DNA from: Flavimaribacter sp039888615
GTDB taxonomy: Bacteria; Pseudomonadota; Alphaproteobacteria; Rhizobiales; Rhizobiaceae
Strand: one strand, 5' to 3'
Assembly (NCBI GenBank): GCA_039888615.1
Contig: JBDQQS010000001.1
DNA length: 64,000 bases
How positions within the stretch are numbered: position 1 is the first letter of the stretch; the number at the start of each line of letters is the position of its first letter. Positions 34,412-42,404 of the stretch are shown here, one piece after another. The notes beneath the pieces were generated by a model. It was given only the letters and a program-made list of their open reading frames with translations. It was not told where the DNA came from and did not search any database. Made by a program: the position numbers and the translations under genes.

Positions 34412-35154
34412 CCTGAAGCGCGCTGTTCTCGCGAGTGTTGCATATCGGGATCGAATCCTTCGAAGGTGATCTGGTCCGCATGACGGTAGGTCAGTTGTCG
34501 TTCCTTTTCGGTTCTGACTGTCCAGGTAATCACCGGCAATCCCCTGGCTTTTGCGTGATCGACAAACGAATGCGGAAGGTCAGCGACATGGAAGGAAACG
34601 AAACGAACACCGTTGTCAAAAATATCCTCGTCAAGGTGAAGCCCGTAATCACTGTGCGCTTCCGCAGTCAGTCCCACCGGCCAGGGCGATCCAAGTCTGA
34701 TCAGTTCAAGGATAAGATTCGCATCGAAGGACATCAAGGCGACGCGCCCGACATAGTCGTTCAAATCTTCGAGCACTGCAGTCGCAAAGATTGTGGTGAG
34801 GCTGTCTGACTGAGGTTTGAGCTCGATCACCAGTCCCGCGCCGTCATCGACCTGACGGAGCATATCCTTTAGCGATTGCGGGTGTTCTCCAGACGAGCCG
34901 ATTGTCAGCTTTTTGAGTTCCGCTGCCGTCATCTCCTTTACGATGCCTTCAACGCCGCACAGCCGATCCGTTTTGTAGTCGTGAAAGACAACCGGCGCGT
35001 TGTCCGATGTTATCTGGAGGTCGCACTCGATATTGTATCCGGAGGCGATCGCGCGATCGAACGCTGTCGATGTGTTTTCCCAGACAGATGAGTTCAAATC
35101 GTGGAGGCCGCGATGCGCGATCGGCCGCGCCGTCATCCAGTCGAGCGTCGACAT
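34408..35154 (-). CDS. Glycerophosphodiester phosphodiesterase
   Basis: A 248-residue GDPD-family enzyme that splits glycerophosphodiesters into sn-glycerol 3-phosphate and an alcohol. Metal and catalytic residues are visible: HRG (His14), EN (Glu26), ECD (Glu43, Asp45) and HD (His58). No signal peptide is seen, so it is probably cytoplasmic. It starts two bases after the ridA stop and ends overlapping the acyltransferase gene, so the three are one operon. Confidence 0.92.
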   Translation of the reverse strand: MSTLDWMTARPIAHRGLHDLNSSVWENTSTAFDRAIASGYNIECDLQITSDNAPVVFHDYKTDRLCGVEGIVKEMTAAELKKLTIGSSGEHPQSLKDMLRQVDDGAGLVIELKPQSDSLTTIFATAVLEDLNDYVGRVALMSFDANLILELIRLGSPWPVGLTAEAHSDYGLHLDEDIFDNGVRFVSFHVADLPHSFVDHAKARGLPVITWTVRTEKERQLTYRHADQITFEGFDPDMQHSREQRASG

Positions 35155-35156
35155 GG

Positions 35157-35624
35157 TCAGGCGAATTCTATCAGACAGTCGACCTCGACGGCGGCGTTCA
35201 TCGGCAGGGCCGACATGCCCACGGCGGCGCGGGCGTGACGGCCTTTCTCCCCCAGTATTTCCACCAGAAAGTTAGAAGCTCCGTTGATCACCAGATGCTG
35301 ATCGACGAAATCCGGCGTCGATGCAACGAAACCCTGAATTTTAACGACCCTCGTGATGCGCTCCATCGCGCCTTCGAGCGCGGCGTTTGCGCATCCGAGT
35401 ATGTTCAGGGCGCAAATTTCAGCGGCCTTCACCCCGGTGTCCAGATCAACTTCGTCTCCGAGTTTGCCGGCGACCTGAAGCGACCCGTTGACGAGCGGAA
35501 GCTGGCCGGAAATATAGAGAAACGATTGACTGATGACATAAGGGACATAGTTAGCGGCGGGCGAGGCGACCTCTGGGAGCGCAAGGCCCATTTCGGCGAG
35601 TCTCTCGGTGATCGTCTGTTTCAT
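35157..35624 (-). CDS. ridA: RidA family reactive-intermediate deaminase
   Basis: A 155-residue YjgF/YER057c/UK114-type protein. Members hydrolyse enamine/imine intermediates made by PLP enzymes. The family signatures are VISQSFLYISGQLPLVNGSL and GEKGRHARAAVGMSALPMNA. The ATG at 35624 follows GGAGA; the open frame extends upstream but that part is non-coding in character. It belongs to the longer-form subfamily common in rhizobia. The family arginine is at GRHARAAVG. Confidence 0.9.
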   Translation of the reverse strand: MKQTITERLAEMGLALPEVASPAANYVPYVISQSFLYISGQLPLVNGSLQVAGKLGDEVDLDTGVKAAEICALNILGCANAALEGAMERITRVVKIQGFVASTPDFVDQHLVINGASNFLVEILGEKGRHARAAVGMSALPMNAAVEVDCLIEFA

Positions 35625-35738
35625 TGATGTCTCCGGTTTAAAGGGATTGGAACGTGGCGGCGCAAGCTGATAGGAACAGACAGGCGTGGCGGCGATGTAC
35701 AATCCTGTTGCGCCCGTTGTTCGGGAAGGAATTTTACA

Positions 35739-36548
35739 GTGCGACTGATAGCAGCCTTTTCTGTTTTCGCAATCATCCAGCAAAGCGGCGTCGCGTTAGC
35801 CGGCGTAGCCGAAGGACTGGCGCCTCATCGAGCTGTCTATGACATAGAACTCGCGGACGTGTCGGAAAGGTCCCGCATCGAATCAATGTTCGGTCGCATG
35901 GTCTATGAGTTCAGCGGCTCGCCGTGCGAGGGCTACACTGTCGATTTTCGTTTCGTGTCGCAGCTTGACACGGGAGCGTCTGTTCGGGTGACCGACCAGC
36001 AGACCCAGACCTATGAGGACATTGAGAACGACACATTCAGTTTCGTGACACGGACCTATGTCGACGACGAACTCGACAAGGAGGTTTCAGGGAATGCGGC
36101 GCTGGAAGGCGACGCCACTTCGGTCCGTCTGAAGCTTCCTAAACCGGATGATCTGGTGCTGGCGGCGTCGGAGTTTCCGACGGCGCAGATGATTACCTTG
36201 ATCGAAAGAGCCAAGGCGGGTGAAAGCTTTTTCCAGTCGCGCCTCTATGACGGCACCGAAGAGGGCAAGGAAATCATGCTGACATCGAATATTGTCGGAT
36301 CGCCGCGTCTGATCGAGGACGACGAGGAGGCGGACGCGATCGGATCGCTCAAAGATGATCCCGTCTGGCCGGTATCAGTCGCCTATTTCGATGAGGCTGA
36401 ACAAGGTGATGGCGTGCCGATATATCGAATATCGTTCAAGCTCTACGAAAACGGCGTCACGCGCGATCTCATGATGGACTATGGCGAGTTTACACTTACG
36501 GGAAAATTGACTTCGCTAGAGGTATTTGACAGCGAAAGTTGCGAATAA
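35739..36548 (+). CDS. eipB: EipB/DUF1849 periplasmic envelope-integrity protein
   Basis: A 269-residue exported protein starting with GTG at 35739 and a signal peptide (LIAAFSVFAIIQQSGVALAG). The family core LAPHRAVYDIELADVSERSR, then GRMVYEFSGSPCEGYTVDFR, and the C-terminal DSESCE are present. The two cysteines match the conserved disulfide of Brucella EipB, a beta-spiral protein that protects cell-envelope integrity. It is transcribed away from ridA and is monocistronic. Confidence 0.9.
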   Translation: MRLIAAFSVFAIIQQSGVALAGVAEGLAPHRAVYDIELADVSERSRIESMFGRMVYEFSGSPCEGYTVDFRFVSQLDTGASVRVTDQQTQTYEDIENDTFSFVTRTYVDDELDKEVSGNAALEGDATSVRLKLPKPDDLVLAASEFPTAQMITLIERAKAGESFFQSRLYDGTEEGKEIMLTSNIVGSPRLIEDDEEADAIGSLKDDPVWPVSVAYFDEAEQGDGVPIYRISFKLYENGVTRDLMMDYGEFTLTGKLTSLEVFDSESCE

Positions 36549-36710
36549 CGCAAGTCTCACGCTCATCGCTTACTGATTTCGTGATACTATTACGTGGGAA
36601 TCATCACGGAACTAACTTCCATTGTAAGCGTTATTAACAGTTGAACGCCCGGATGGCTTGGTTAGTGGCAGACGCAGTCTGTTGGAAGACAGTATCGAAA
36701 CTTCGAAACA

Positions 36711-36791
36711 GTGACTAAACAGTTCAAAATAAGCGATTCAAAGCCGCATCAGTATGCGGCGCTTTGCTACCGCGTCAAAAGAGCGGCGTGA
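36711..36791 (+). pseudogene. N-terminal fragment of the Nudix gene, out of frame
   Basis: From GTG at 36711 this frame reads TKQFKISDSKPHQYAALCYR and then meets TGA at 36789-36791. That stretch is the natural first beta-strand of the Nudix protein encoded in the next frame. One extra A in the run at 36777-36780 would join the two (…RV-KK-SGVKVLLV…). See the finding. Confidence 0.7.
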
Positions 36792-37147
36792 AGGTTCTGT
36801 TGGTGACAAGCCGGGACACCGGGCGTTGGGTCATGCCAAAAGGGTGGCCAGTCAAAAAACAGGATGGCGAAGGCTCTGCGGCCTGTGAAGCCTGGGAAGA
36901 GGCTGGCGTCATCGGGAAAACCGATGGCAAATCCATCGGTTGCTATCGCTACGACAAGGTATTCGACAAGAACACTGCAATCCAGTGCGAAGTCGAGGTC
37001 TATCCGCTGGAAGTCACAAAGCTTCAGAAGTCCTACCCGGAATGCAAGCAGCGTGTACGGCGCTGGTTTTCCGTCACGGGAGCGGCCAAGCGCGTGGACG
37101 AACCCGATCTTGCGAAATTGATCCTCCGTTTCACGCCAAACCACTAA
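36764..37147 (+). CDS. Nudix hydrolase, apparently frameshifted near its start
   Basis: The main frame encodes the body of a small Nudix hydrolase of the DIPP-like type (KVLLVTSRDTGRWVMPKGWP, then the Nudix-box core CEAWEEAGV, with Cys where Arg is usual). Enzymes of this group hydrolyse diphosphates linked to other moieties, such as diphosphoinositol polyphosphates or dinucleoside polyphosphates. The first codon of the open frame is a TTG inside what should be upstream coding sequence, so the native start is lost unless the frame is restored. Either a true null or truncated allele or a base-call error in an A-run. Confidence 0.8.
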   Translation: MLPRQKSGVKVLLVTSRDTGRWVMPKGWPVKKQDGEGSAACEAWEEAGVIGKTDGKSIGCYRYDKVFDKNTAIQCEVEVYPLEVTKLQKSYPECKQRVRRWFSVTGAAKRVDEPDLAKLILRFTPNH

Positions 37148-37154
37148 TCCGTGT

Positions 37155-37180
37155 AACAGGTCGCCTGAAGGCGGTCTGTT
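37155..37180 (+). terminator. Hairpin after Nudix gene
   Basis: Eleven-pair stem AACAGGTCGCC / GGCGGTCTGTT (two G-T pairs) with a TGAA tetraloop, seven bases after the stop. It lacks a T-run, so it may be a weak or factor-dependent terminator, or part of the rpsB leader. Confidence 0.45.
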
Positions 37181-37338
37181 GGACAGGGTTGCAATTCCCG
37201 ATCTTACGATGTAATGAGCCGCCCATTCCACACGTGGAGCATGGGATTGTCCGGGAGAAATCCGGGCATTTCCGCCGGTGGCGGGTCGAAACGGCTTGCT
37301 GTAGCGCCACGGAGGTATAACCGGAAAGGAGAAAAGGC

Positions 37339-38181
37339 ATGGCATTGCCAGATTTCAGCATGCGCCAGCTTCTTGAAGCAGGCGTGCACTTCGGCCACCA
37401 GACTCACCGCTGGAACCCGAAGATGAAGCAGTACATTTTTGGTGAGCGCAACAACATCCACATCATCGATCTTAGTCAGACTGTTCCGATGCTGGAGCAG
37501 GCGCTTCAGATTGTCAGCGACACTGTCGCCGGCGGCGGCCGCGTTCTGTTTGTAGGCACGAAGCGGCAGGCTTCCGAAGTCGTCGCTGACGCAGCCAAGC
37601 GCTCTGCACAGTATTACGTCAATTCGCGTTGGCTCGGCGGCATGATGACCAACTGGAAGACGATTTCCCATTCGATCCAGCGTCTGCGCAAGCTTGACGA
37701 ACTCATGGCGGCTGAAGCGCAAGGCTTCACGAAGAAGGAGCGTCTTAACCTTGAGCGCGAACGCGACAAGCTTGAGCGCGCTCTTGGCGGCATTCGCGAC
37801 ATGGGCGGAACGCCGGATCTGATGTTCATTGTCGACACCAACAAGGAGTCGATCGCTATCCAGGAAGCCAAGCGGCTCGGAATTCCCGTGGTCGCAATCG
37901 TCGACTCCAATTGCGATCCCGACACGGTCGAGTTTCCGATTCCTGGAAACGATGACGCATCAAGGGCTATTTCGCTGTACTGCGATCTGGTCGCTCGCGC
38001 CGCCATCGACGGCATCGCTCGCCAGCAGGGCGCCTCCGGCGTCGATGTCGGAGCAGCAGAGGAAGCGCCGATAGAACAGGCTGTCGAAGAGGCCGTTGTC
38101 GAAGAAGCCGTTGCCGAAGAGGCGCCTGCGGAAGCGACCGAGGCGGCTGCGGCTTCATCTGAAGAGACGCCCGCGAGCTAG
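37339..38181 (+). CDS. rpsB: 30S ribosomal protein S2
   Basis: A 280-residue S2, recognised by PDFSMRQLLEAGVHFGHQTH, RWNPKMKQYIFGERNNIHII and the C-terminal core IPVVAIVDSNCDPD. The last 45 residues are an acidic Glu/Ala-rich tail (EEAVVEEAVAEEAPAEATEA), an extension frequent in alphaproteobacteria. A good ribosome site (AAAGGAGA) precedes the ATG. First gene of the core cluster; a 190-base leader separates it from the Nudix gene. Confidence 0.97.
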   Translation: MALPDFSMRQLLEAGVHFGHQTHRWNPKMKQYIFGERNNIHIIDLSQTVPMLEQALQIVSDTVAGGGRVLFVGTKRQASEVVADAAKRSAQYYVNSRWLGGMMTNWKTISHSIQRLRKLDELMAAEAQGFTKKERLNLERERDKLERALGGIRDMGGTPDLMFIVDTNKESIAIQEAKRLGIPVVAIVDSNCDPDTVEFPIPGNDDASRAISLYCDLVARAAIDGIARQQGASGVDVGAAEEAPIEQAVEEAVVEEAVAEEAPAEATEAAAASSEETPAS

Positions 38182-38189
38182 TTCTTGCA

Positions 38190-38215
38190 AGCCGGATGAA
38201 CTTTTTCATCCGGCT
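38190..38215 (+). terminator. rpsB-tsf intercistronic hairpin
   Basis: Perfect 11-bp stem AGCCGGATGAA / TTCATCCGGCT with loop CTTT, nine bases after rpsB. No T-run follows, so it probably sets the rpsB:tsf ratio by partial termination or by protecting the rpsB 3' end. Confidence 0.6.
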
Positions 38216-38294
38216 GACACACGAATCATAACAGAGAGCAATTCCGTGCGCGTCCGATAGCGGGTGTGTCACGCAAATTTATCAAGAGGCTAGG

Positions 38295-39218
38295 ATGAGC
38301 ATTACAGCTTCTCAGGTTAAAGAGCTGCGCGAAAAGACAGGCGCAGGCATGATGGATTGTAAAAAAGCCCTGACTGAAACCGGCGGCGACATTGAAGCGG
38401 CCGTCGACTGGCTGCGCGCCAAGGGCATCGCCAAGGCCGACAAGAAGTCTGGCCGTACGGCTGCGGAAGGCCTTATCGGCATTGCTGCGGAAGGAGCCCG
38501 CGCGGTTCTCGTCGAGATCAATTCGGAAACCGACTTCGTTGCGCGCAATGACGAGTTCCAGAAACTCGTCAGCGGCGTCGCGGACGTGGCGCTCGGCACG
38601 GACGGCGAACTGGCATCCGTCAAGTCGGCGGTCTATCCGGCTACCGGCAAGTCGGTGGAAGAGACGATCACCGATGCGGTCGCCACAATCGGAGAAAACC
38701 TCAATCTGCGCCGTTCGGCCATGTTGAGCGTTGAGCAGGGGATTGTCGCCAGCTATATCCACAACTCCGTTGCTGACGGTCTTGGCAAGTTGGGTGTAAT
38801 TGTCGCCTTGAAATCGACTGGCGACACCGCAACGCTTGAATCCCTTGGCAAGCAGATCGCGATGCATGTCGCTGCGTCCAACCCGCTCGCAGTGACATCG
38901 GCCGACGTCGACGCCGATGTCGCCGAACGCGAACGCGCCATCTTCATGGAGCAGGCTCGCGAATCCGGAAAACCCGAGAACATTGTGGAAAAGATGGTCG
39001 AGGGTCGCATGCGCAAGTTCTACGAGGAAGTTGCTCTCGTTTCACAGAGCTTCGTCATGAATCCTGACAAGACCGTCGCCGAAGCGCTGAAAGAAGCCGA
39101 AGGCCAAGCGGGCGCACCTGTCGAGGTTGCCGGTTTTGTGCGGTTCCAGTTGGGCGAGGGCGTGGAAAAGGAAGAAAGCGATTTCGCAGCCGAAGTCGCT
39201 GCCGCCGCGCAGGGCTGA
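38295..39218 (+). CDS. tsf: Translation elongation factor Ts
   Basis: A 307-residue EF-Ts, the GDP/GTP exchange factor of EF-Tu. It shows the N-terminal signature VKELREKTGAGMMDCKKALT and the core sequence EINSETDFVARNDEFQKLV; the coiled-coil region follows (ENIVEKMVEGRMRKFYEEV). It lies downstream of rpsB as in nearly all bacteria, and a strong hairpin separates it from pyrH. Confidence 0.97.
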   Translation: MSITASQVKELREKTGAGMMDCKKALTETGGDIEAAVDWLRAKGIAKADKKSGRTAAEGLIGIAAEGARAVLVEINSETDFVARNDEFQKLVSGVADVALGTDGELASVKSAVYPATGKSVEETITDAVATIGENLNLRRSAMLSVEQGIVASYIHNSVADGLGKLGVIVALKSTGDTATLESLGKQIAMHVAASNPLAVTSADVDADVAERERAIFMEQARESGKPENIVEKMVEGRMRKFYEEVALVSQSFVMNPDKTVAEALKEAEGQAGAPVEVAGFVRFQLGEGVEKEESDFAAEVAAAAQG

Positions 39219-39271
39219 TTTCAACCGGTCTGCGCCGGACTATCCGGGCGAAACAAAATTGGGAAATTCGA

Positions 39272-39301
39272 AAGGGCGCCGCGTGACATCGCGGCGCCCT
39301 T
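39272..39301 (+). terminator. tsf-pyrH hairpin terminator
   Basis: Perfect 12-bp GC-rich stem AAGGGCGCCGCG / CGCGGCGCCCTT with loop TGACAT, ending 39 bases before the pyrH start. The T-stretch is only two bases, so the terminator may be partial. Confidence 0.75.
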
Positions 39302-39339
39302 CGTGTATCCGGCTCTGCAAACTGCACATGGAACTCCAG

Positions 39340-40062
39340 ATGCCCAACGCTCCCATCTACAAGAAGATCCTTTTGAAAGCCTCTGGCGAGGCGCTGATGG
39401 GAAAGCAGGGTTTCGGGATCGACGTAACTGTCGCCGACCGCATCGCCGCCGACATCGCCGAAGCGCGGGCGATGGGGGTTCAGGTTGGAGTCGTTGTCGG
39501 CGGAGGCAATATTTTTCGTGGAGTAGCCGTTGCATCGAAGGGCGGCGATCGTGTGACCGGCGACCACATGGGAATGCTGGCCACTGTTATCAACGCGCTG
39601 GCGCTGGCGACGTCGTTGCGAAAGCTCGGGATCAAAACGGAAGTGCTTTCCGCAATCGCCATGCCGGAGATTTGCCAGAGCTTTTCCCAGCGCGCGGCTT
39701 TGCACCATCTCGAAAAGGGACGTGTGGTCATTTTTGCCGGCGGCACGGGCAATCCGTTTTTCACGACAGACTCAGCTGCGGCCTTGCGCGCCGCGGAATT
39801 GGGCGCACAGGCAATTTTCAAGGCGACCCAGGTCGATGGCATCTATTCGGCGGATCCGAAACAGTTCCCGGACGCAGAGCGGTATGATGAACTGACGCAC
39901 GATGAAATACTGGACAAGGGTTTGGCAGTAATGGACGTGGCCGCCGTAGCGCTTGCCAGAGAGAACTCAATTCCGATAATCGTATTCTCGATTCATGAAA
40001 AAGGACAACTTGCCGCAATTCTTGAGGGAGGCGGAGTAGCGACTATCGTAAAGGATGCATAA
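39340..40062 (+). CDS. pyrH: Uridylate kinase
   Basis: A 240-residue UMP kinase that makes UDP for nucleotide and cell-wall precursor synthesis; hexameric amino-acid-kinase fold. Motifs: YKKILLKASGEALMG (phosphate loop), VVVGGGNIFRG, GTGNPFFTTDSAAALRAAEL and the DGIYSADP region. The ATG at 39340 gives the usual family N-terminus; an ATG at 39328 would add four residues, and a much longer open frame upstream overlaps tsf and the terminator and is not real. Confidence 0.95.
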   Translation: MPNAPIYKKILLKASGEALMGKQGFGIDVTVADRIAADIAEARAMGVQVGVVVGGGNIFRGVAVASKGGDRVTGDHMGMLATVINALALATSLRKLGIKTEVLSAIAMPEICQSFSQRAALHHLEKGRVVIFAGGTGNPFFTTDSAAALRAAELGAQAIFKATQVDGIYSADPKQFPDAERYDELTHDEILDKGLAVMDVAAVALARENSIPIIVFSIHEKGQLAAILEGGGVATIVKDA

Positions 40063-40211
40063 AGGTGCTACGGATACGAAGCTGGTGAAGGCGATGTTGT
40101 ATTGTGCTATTGAATCGGTTGCGTTGAATGGTACGAAGTGAATTACTTCAATAGTATTGTAGTAATTCGGCGAAGCGATCAAAAGACCAATAGAACAGGG
40201 AGCAAACCCGC

Positions 40212-40772
40212 ATGAGCGACGGTGCTGATTTTGTTGATTTGAAGCGGCGGATGGAAGGCGCGATTTCCGCATTCAAGAGTGATATTGCAGCGCTTCGCAC
40301 GGGTCGCGCATCCGCGAACGTCCTCGATCCGGTGACGGTCGAGGCCTATGGTTCGAGAATGCCTCTCAACCAACTCGCAAATATTTCCGTTCCGGAACCA
40401 CGCATGATCTCTGTTTCGATCTGGGACAAGTCGATGGTGTCGGCCGTTGAAAAGGCCATCAGAGAATCAAATCTGGGATTGAATCCGATTACCGATGGCG
40501 TCAATTTGCGAATTCCCCTGCCGGAACTCAACGAGGAACGCCGCAAGGAACTCGTCAAGGTTGCCCATAATTACGCCGAGAATGCGCGCGTGGCGGTTCG
40601 CCATGTAAGGCGAGACGGGATGGATGACCTGAAAAGGGCCGAAAAGGACGGCGATATCAGCAAGGACGAAAGCCATGACCAGGCTGAAACCGTGCAGAAA
40701 TTGACCGACGACATGATATCCCAGATCGACAGCCTGCTGACCGACAAGGAAACAGAGATCATGCAGGTTTGA
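40212..40772 (+). CDS. frr: Ribosome recycling factor
   Basis: A 186-residue RRF that, with EF-G, splits post-termination ribosomes. Recognised by LKRRMEGAISAFKSDIAALR, TGRASANVLDPVTVEAYGSR, PLNQLANISVPEPRMISV, and the C-terminal helix ending QIDSLLTDKETEIMQV. It follows pyrH after a 149-base spacer, which contains no visible gene. Confidence 0.96.
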   Translation: MSDGADFVDLKRRMEGAISAFKSDIAALRTGRASANVLDPVTVEAYGSRMPLNQLANISVPEPRMISVSIWDKSMVSAVEKAIRESNLGLNPITDGVNLRIPLPELNEERRKELVKVAHNYAENARVAVRHVRRDGMDDLKRAEKDGDISKDESHDQAETVQKLTDDMISQIDSLLTDKETEIMQV

Positions 40773-40818
40773 CGCTGCGAGTTTCGGCAACTCGATACGA
40801 GGTTTTTGGAGCGACATA

Positions 40819-41544
40819 TTGAACAAGCCTCAACATGTGGCAATCATCATGGATGGAAACGGGCGCTGGGCCGAAAGGCGCGGCCAACCGCGCGCTGTCG
40901 GGCATCGCAAAGGTGTTGAAGCTGTCCGCAACGCCGTAAAGGCTGCTGGAGAAAACGGCGTCAAATATCTGACTCTTTTTGCATTCTCCTCCGAAAACTG
41001 GAACAGGCCACAGCAGGAAGTCAGCGATCTGATGGGATTGCTGAAGTTTTTTGTAAGGCGCGATTTGGCGGAGCTGCACAATGAGAATGTGCGCGTCCAT
41101 GTCATCGGCGATCGGCGTGGTCTTTCAGCCGATATATTGGCGCTGCTGACCGAAGCCGTGGATCTGACCCGCGAAAACACGGCTCTTAATCTGATTATAG
41201 CGTTCAACTATGGTGGTCGCGACGACATCACACGCGCGACCAGGGCGATCGCCCTGAAAGTCGCCCAGGGACTTCTCGATCCAGCAAGAATTACAGAACA
41301 GACGATTTCTGACTGTCTCGATACAGCGGACATCCCCGATCCGGACTTGATCATTCGCACGAGCGGCGAGATGAGAATCTCGAATTTCCTGCTCTGGCAG
41401 TCCGCCTATTCGGAGTTTATCTTTCTGCCGTGTCTATGGCCGGATTTCGATGAAGAGGAATTCCGCAAGGCGCTGAAAGAATACGCATGCCGCGACCGCC
41501 GATTCGGCGCCACGACGGATCGGGCCGCTGCGGCGGCGACTTGA
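40819..41544 (+). CDS. uppS: Isoprenyl (undecaprenyl) diphosphate synthase
   Basis: A 241-residue cis-prenyltransferase that extends farnesyl-PP with isopentenyl-PP to the C55 lipid carrier for peptidoglycan and O-antigen. The catalytic motif is HVAIIMDGNGRWAERRG (Asp12), with FAFSSENWNRP and LIIRTSGEMRISNFLLWQSAYSE further on. The start is a TTG at 40819 after GGAG (40807-40810). It overlaps cdsA by TGATG. Confidence 0.94.
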   Translation: MNKPQHVAIIMDGNGRWAERRGQPRAVGHRKGVEAVRNAVKAAGENGVKYLTLFAFSSENWNRPQQEVSDLMGLLKFFVRRDLAELHNENVRVHVIGDRRGLSADILALLTEAVDLTRENTALNLIIAFNYGGRDDITRATRAIALKVAQGLLDPARITEQTISDCLDTADIPDPDLIIRTSGEMRISNFLLWQSAYSEFIFLPCLWPDFDEEEFRKALKEYACRDRRFGATTDRAAAAAT

Positions 41545-42350
41545 TGCAGAACGAGGTTCTCGTCCGGACAGTTTCCGCTTTGATCCTCGGTGTGCTCGTG
41601 CTGGCTCTGACCTGGATGGGCGGCGTTCCATTCCGCCTTCTGGCGGTGACCATCATGTTGCTACTGATCTATGAGTGGTTTCGCATCGTAGAAAAAAAGC
41701 ATCTGAGCGCCAGCGATCGTATCGTCGGCGGCGTGACAATGTTGGCGATTGCTGTAGCCATCATGATCAACATGCCGCTGACCGCGCTGGCGTTTTGTCT
41801 TGCGGGCGCGATTATCCTCGCCGTGCTGCGCAGGATAGAGGAACATGATCTCTATGCGCCGCTTGGTTTGCTATACGCCGGTTTTTTCGGAATCGCGTTT
41901 ACCGCGTTGCGTGGGAGCGAGCCTACCGGATGGATGGCGATTATCATAGTGTTCGCCGTCATCTGGGCGACCGACGTTTTTGCATTTTTCGGGGGGAGAA
42001 ATATCGGTGGTCCGAAACTTGCGCCGCAAATCTCGCCAAAGAAAACATGGTCGGGTTTTCTCAGCGGTCTCGCCGGCGGCGTTGTGTGCGGCATTGTTGC
42101 GGGCTGGATATTGGGGGCGCCGGAAATTGTTCTGCTCGCATTTCTTTGTGGCGCCTTGTCGATCGTCGGGCAGATCGGCGATTTGTTCGAATCCGGCTTG
42201 AAGCGCCATTTTGACGTCAAGGACTCAAGCGATCTTATTCCCGGTCACGGCGGCGTCATGGATCGGGTGGACAGTCTGGTCTTCGCCGTGATCGCAGCCT
42301 ATTTGCTCAGCATAACCTGGACGGGGCTCGATCTGACGCGGATCGGGTGA
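41544..42350 (+). CDS. cdsA: Phosphatidate cytidylyltransferase
   Basis: A 268-residue membrane enzyme that makes CDP-diacylglycerol from CTP and phosphatidate. Seven to eight hydrophobic helices lead to the family signature HFDVKDSSDLIPGHGGVMDR-VDS. The ATG at 41544 overlaps the uppS stop; the extra upstream codons of the open frame lie within uppS. Standard position in the rhizobial cluster. Confidence 0.93.
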   Translation: MQNEVLVRTVSALILGVLVLALTWMGGVPFRLLAVTIMLLLIYEWFRIVEKKHLSASDRIVGGVTMLAIAVAIMINMPLTALAFCLAGAIILAVLRRIEEHDLYAPLGLLYAGFFGIAFTALRGSEPTGWMAIIIVFAVIWATDVFAFFGGRNIGGPKLAPQISPKKTWSGFLSGLAGGVVCGIVAGWILGAPEIVLLAFLCGALSIVGQIGDLFESGLKRHFDVKDSSDLIPGHGGVMDRVDSLVFAVIAAYLLSITWTGLDLTRIG

Positions 42351-42404
42351 TATCGGTCGAGAAGACAAAAATTCTGGGCGGCGGCGGAGCCGCAGGGAAC
42401 ACTT

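Noticed and set aside
39127..39339. Upstream extension of the pyrH frame by 71 residues
   Set aside because: The stretch overlaps the end of tsf and the tsf terminator; the family N-terminus begins at 39340.
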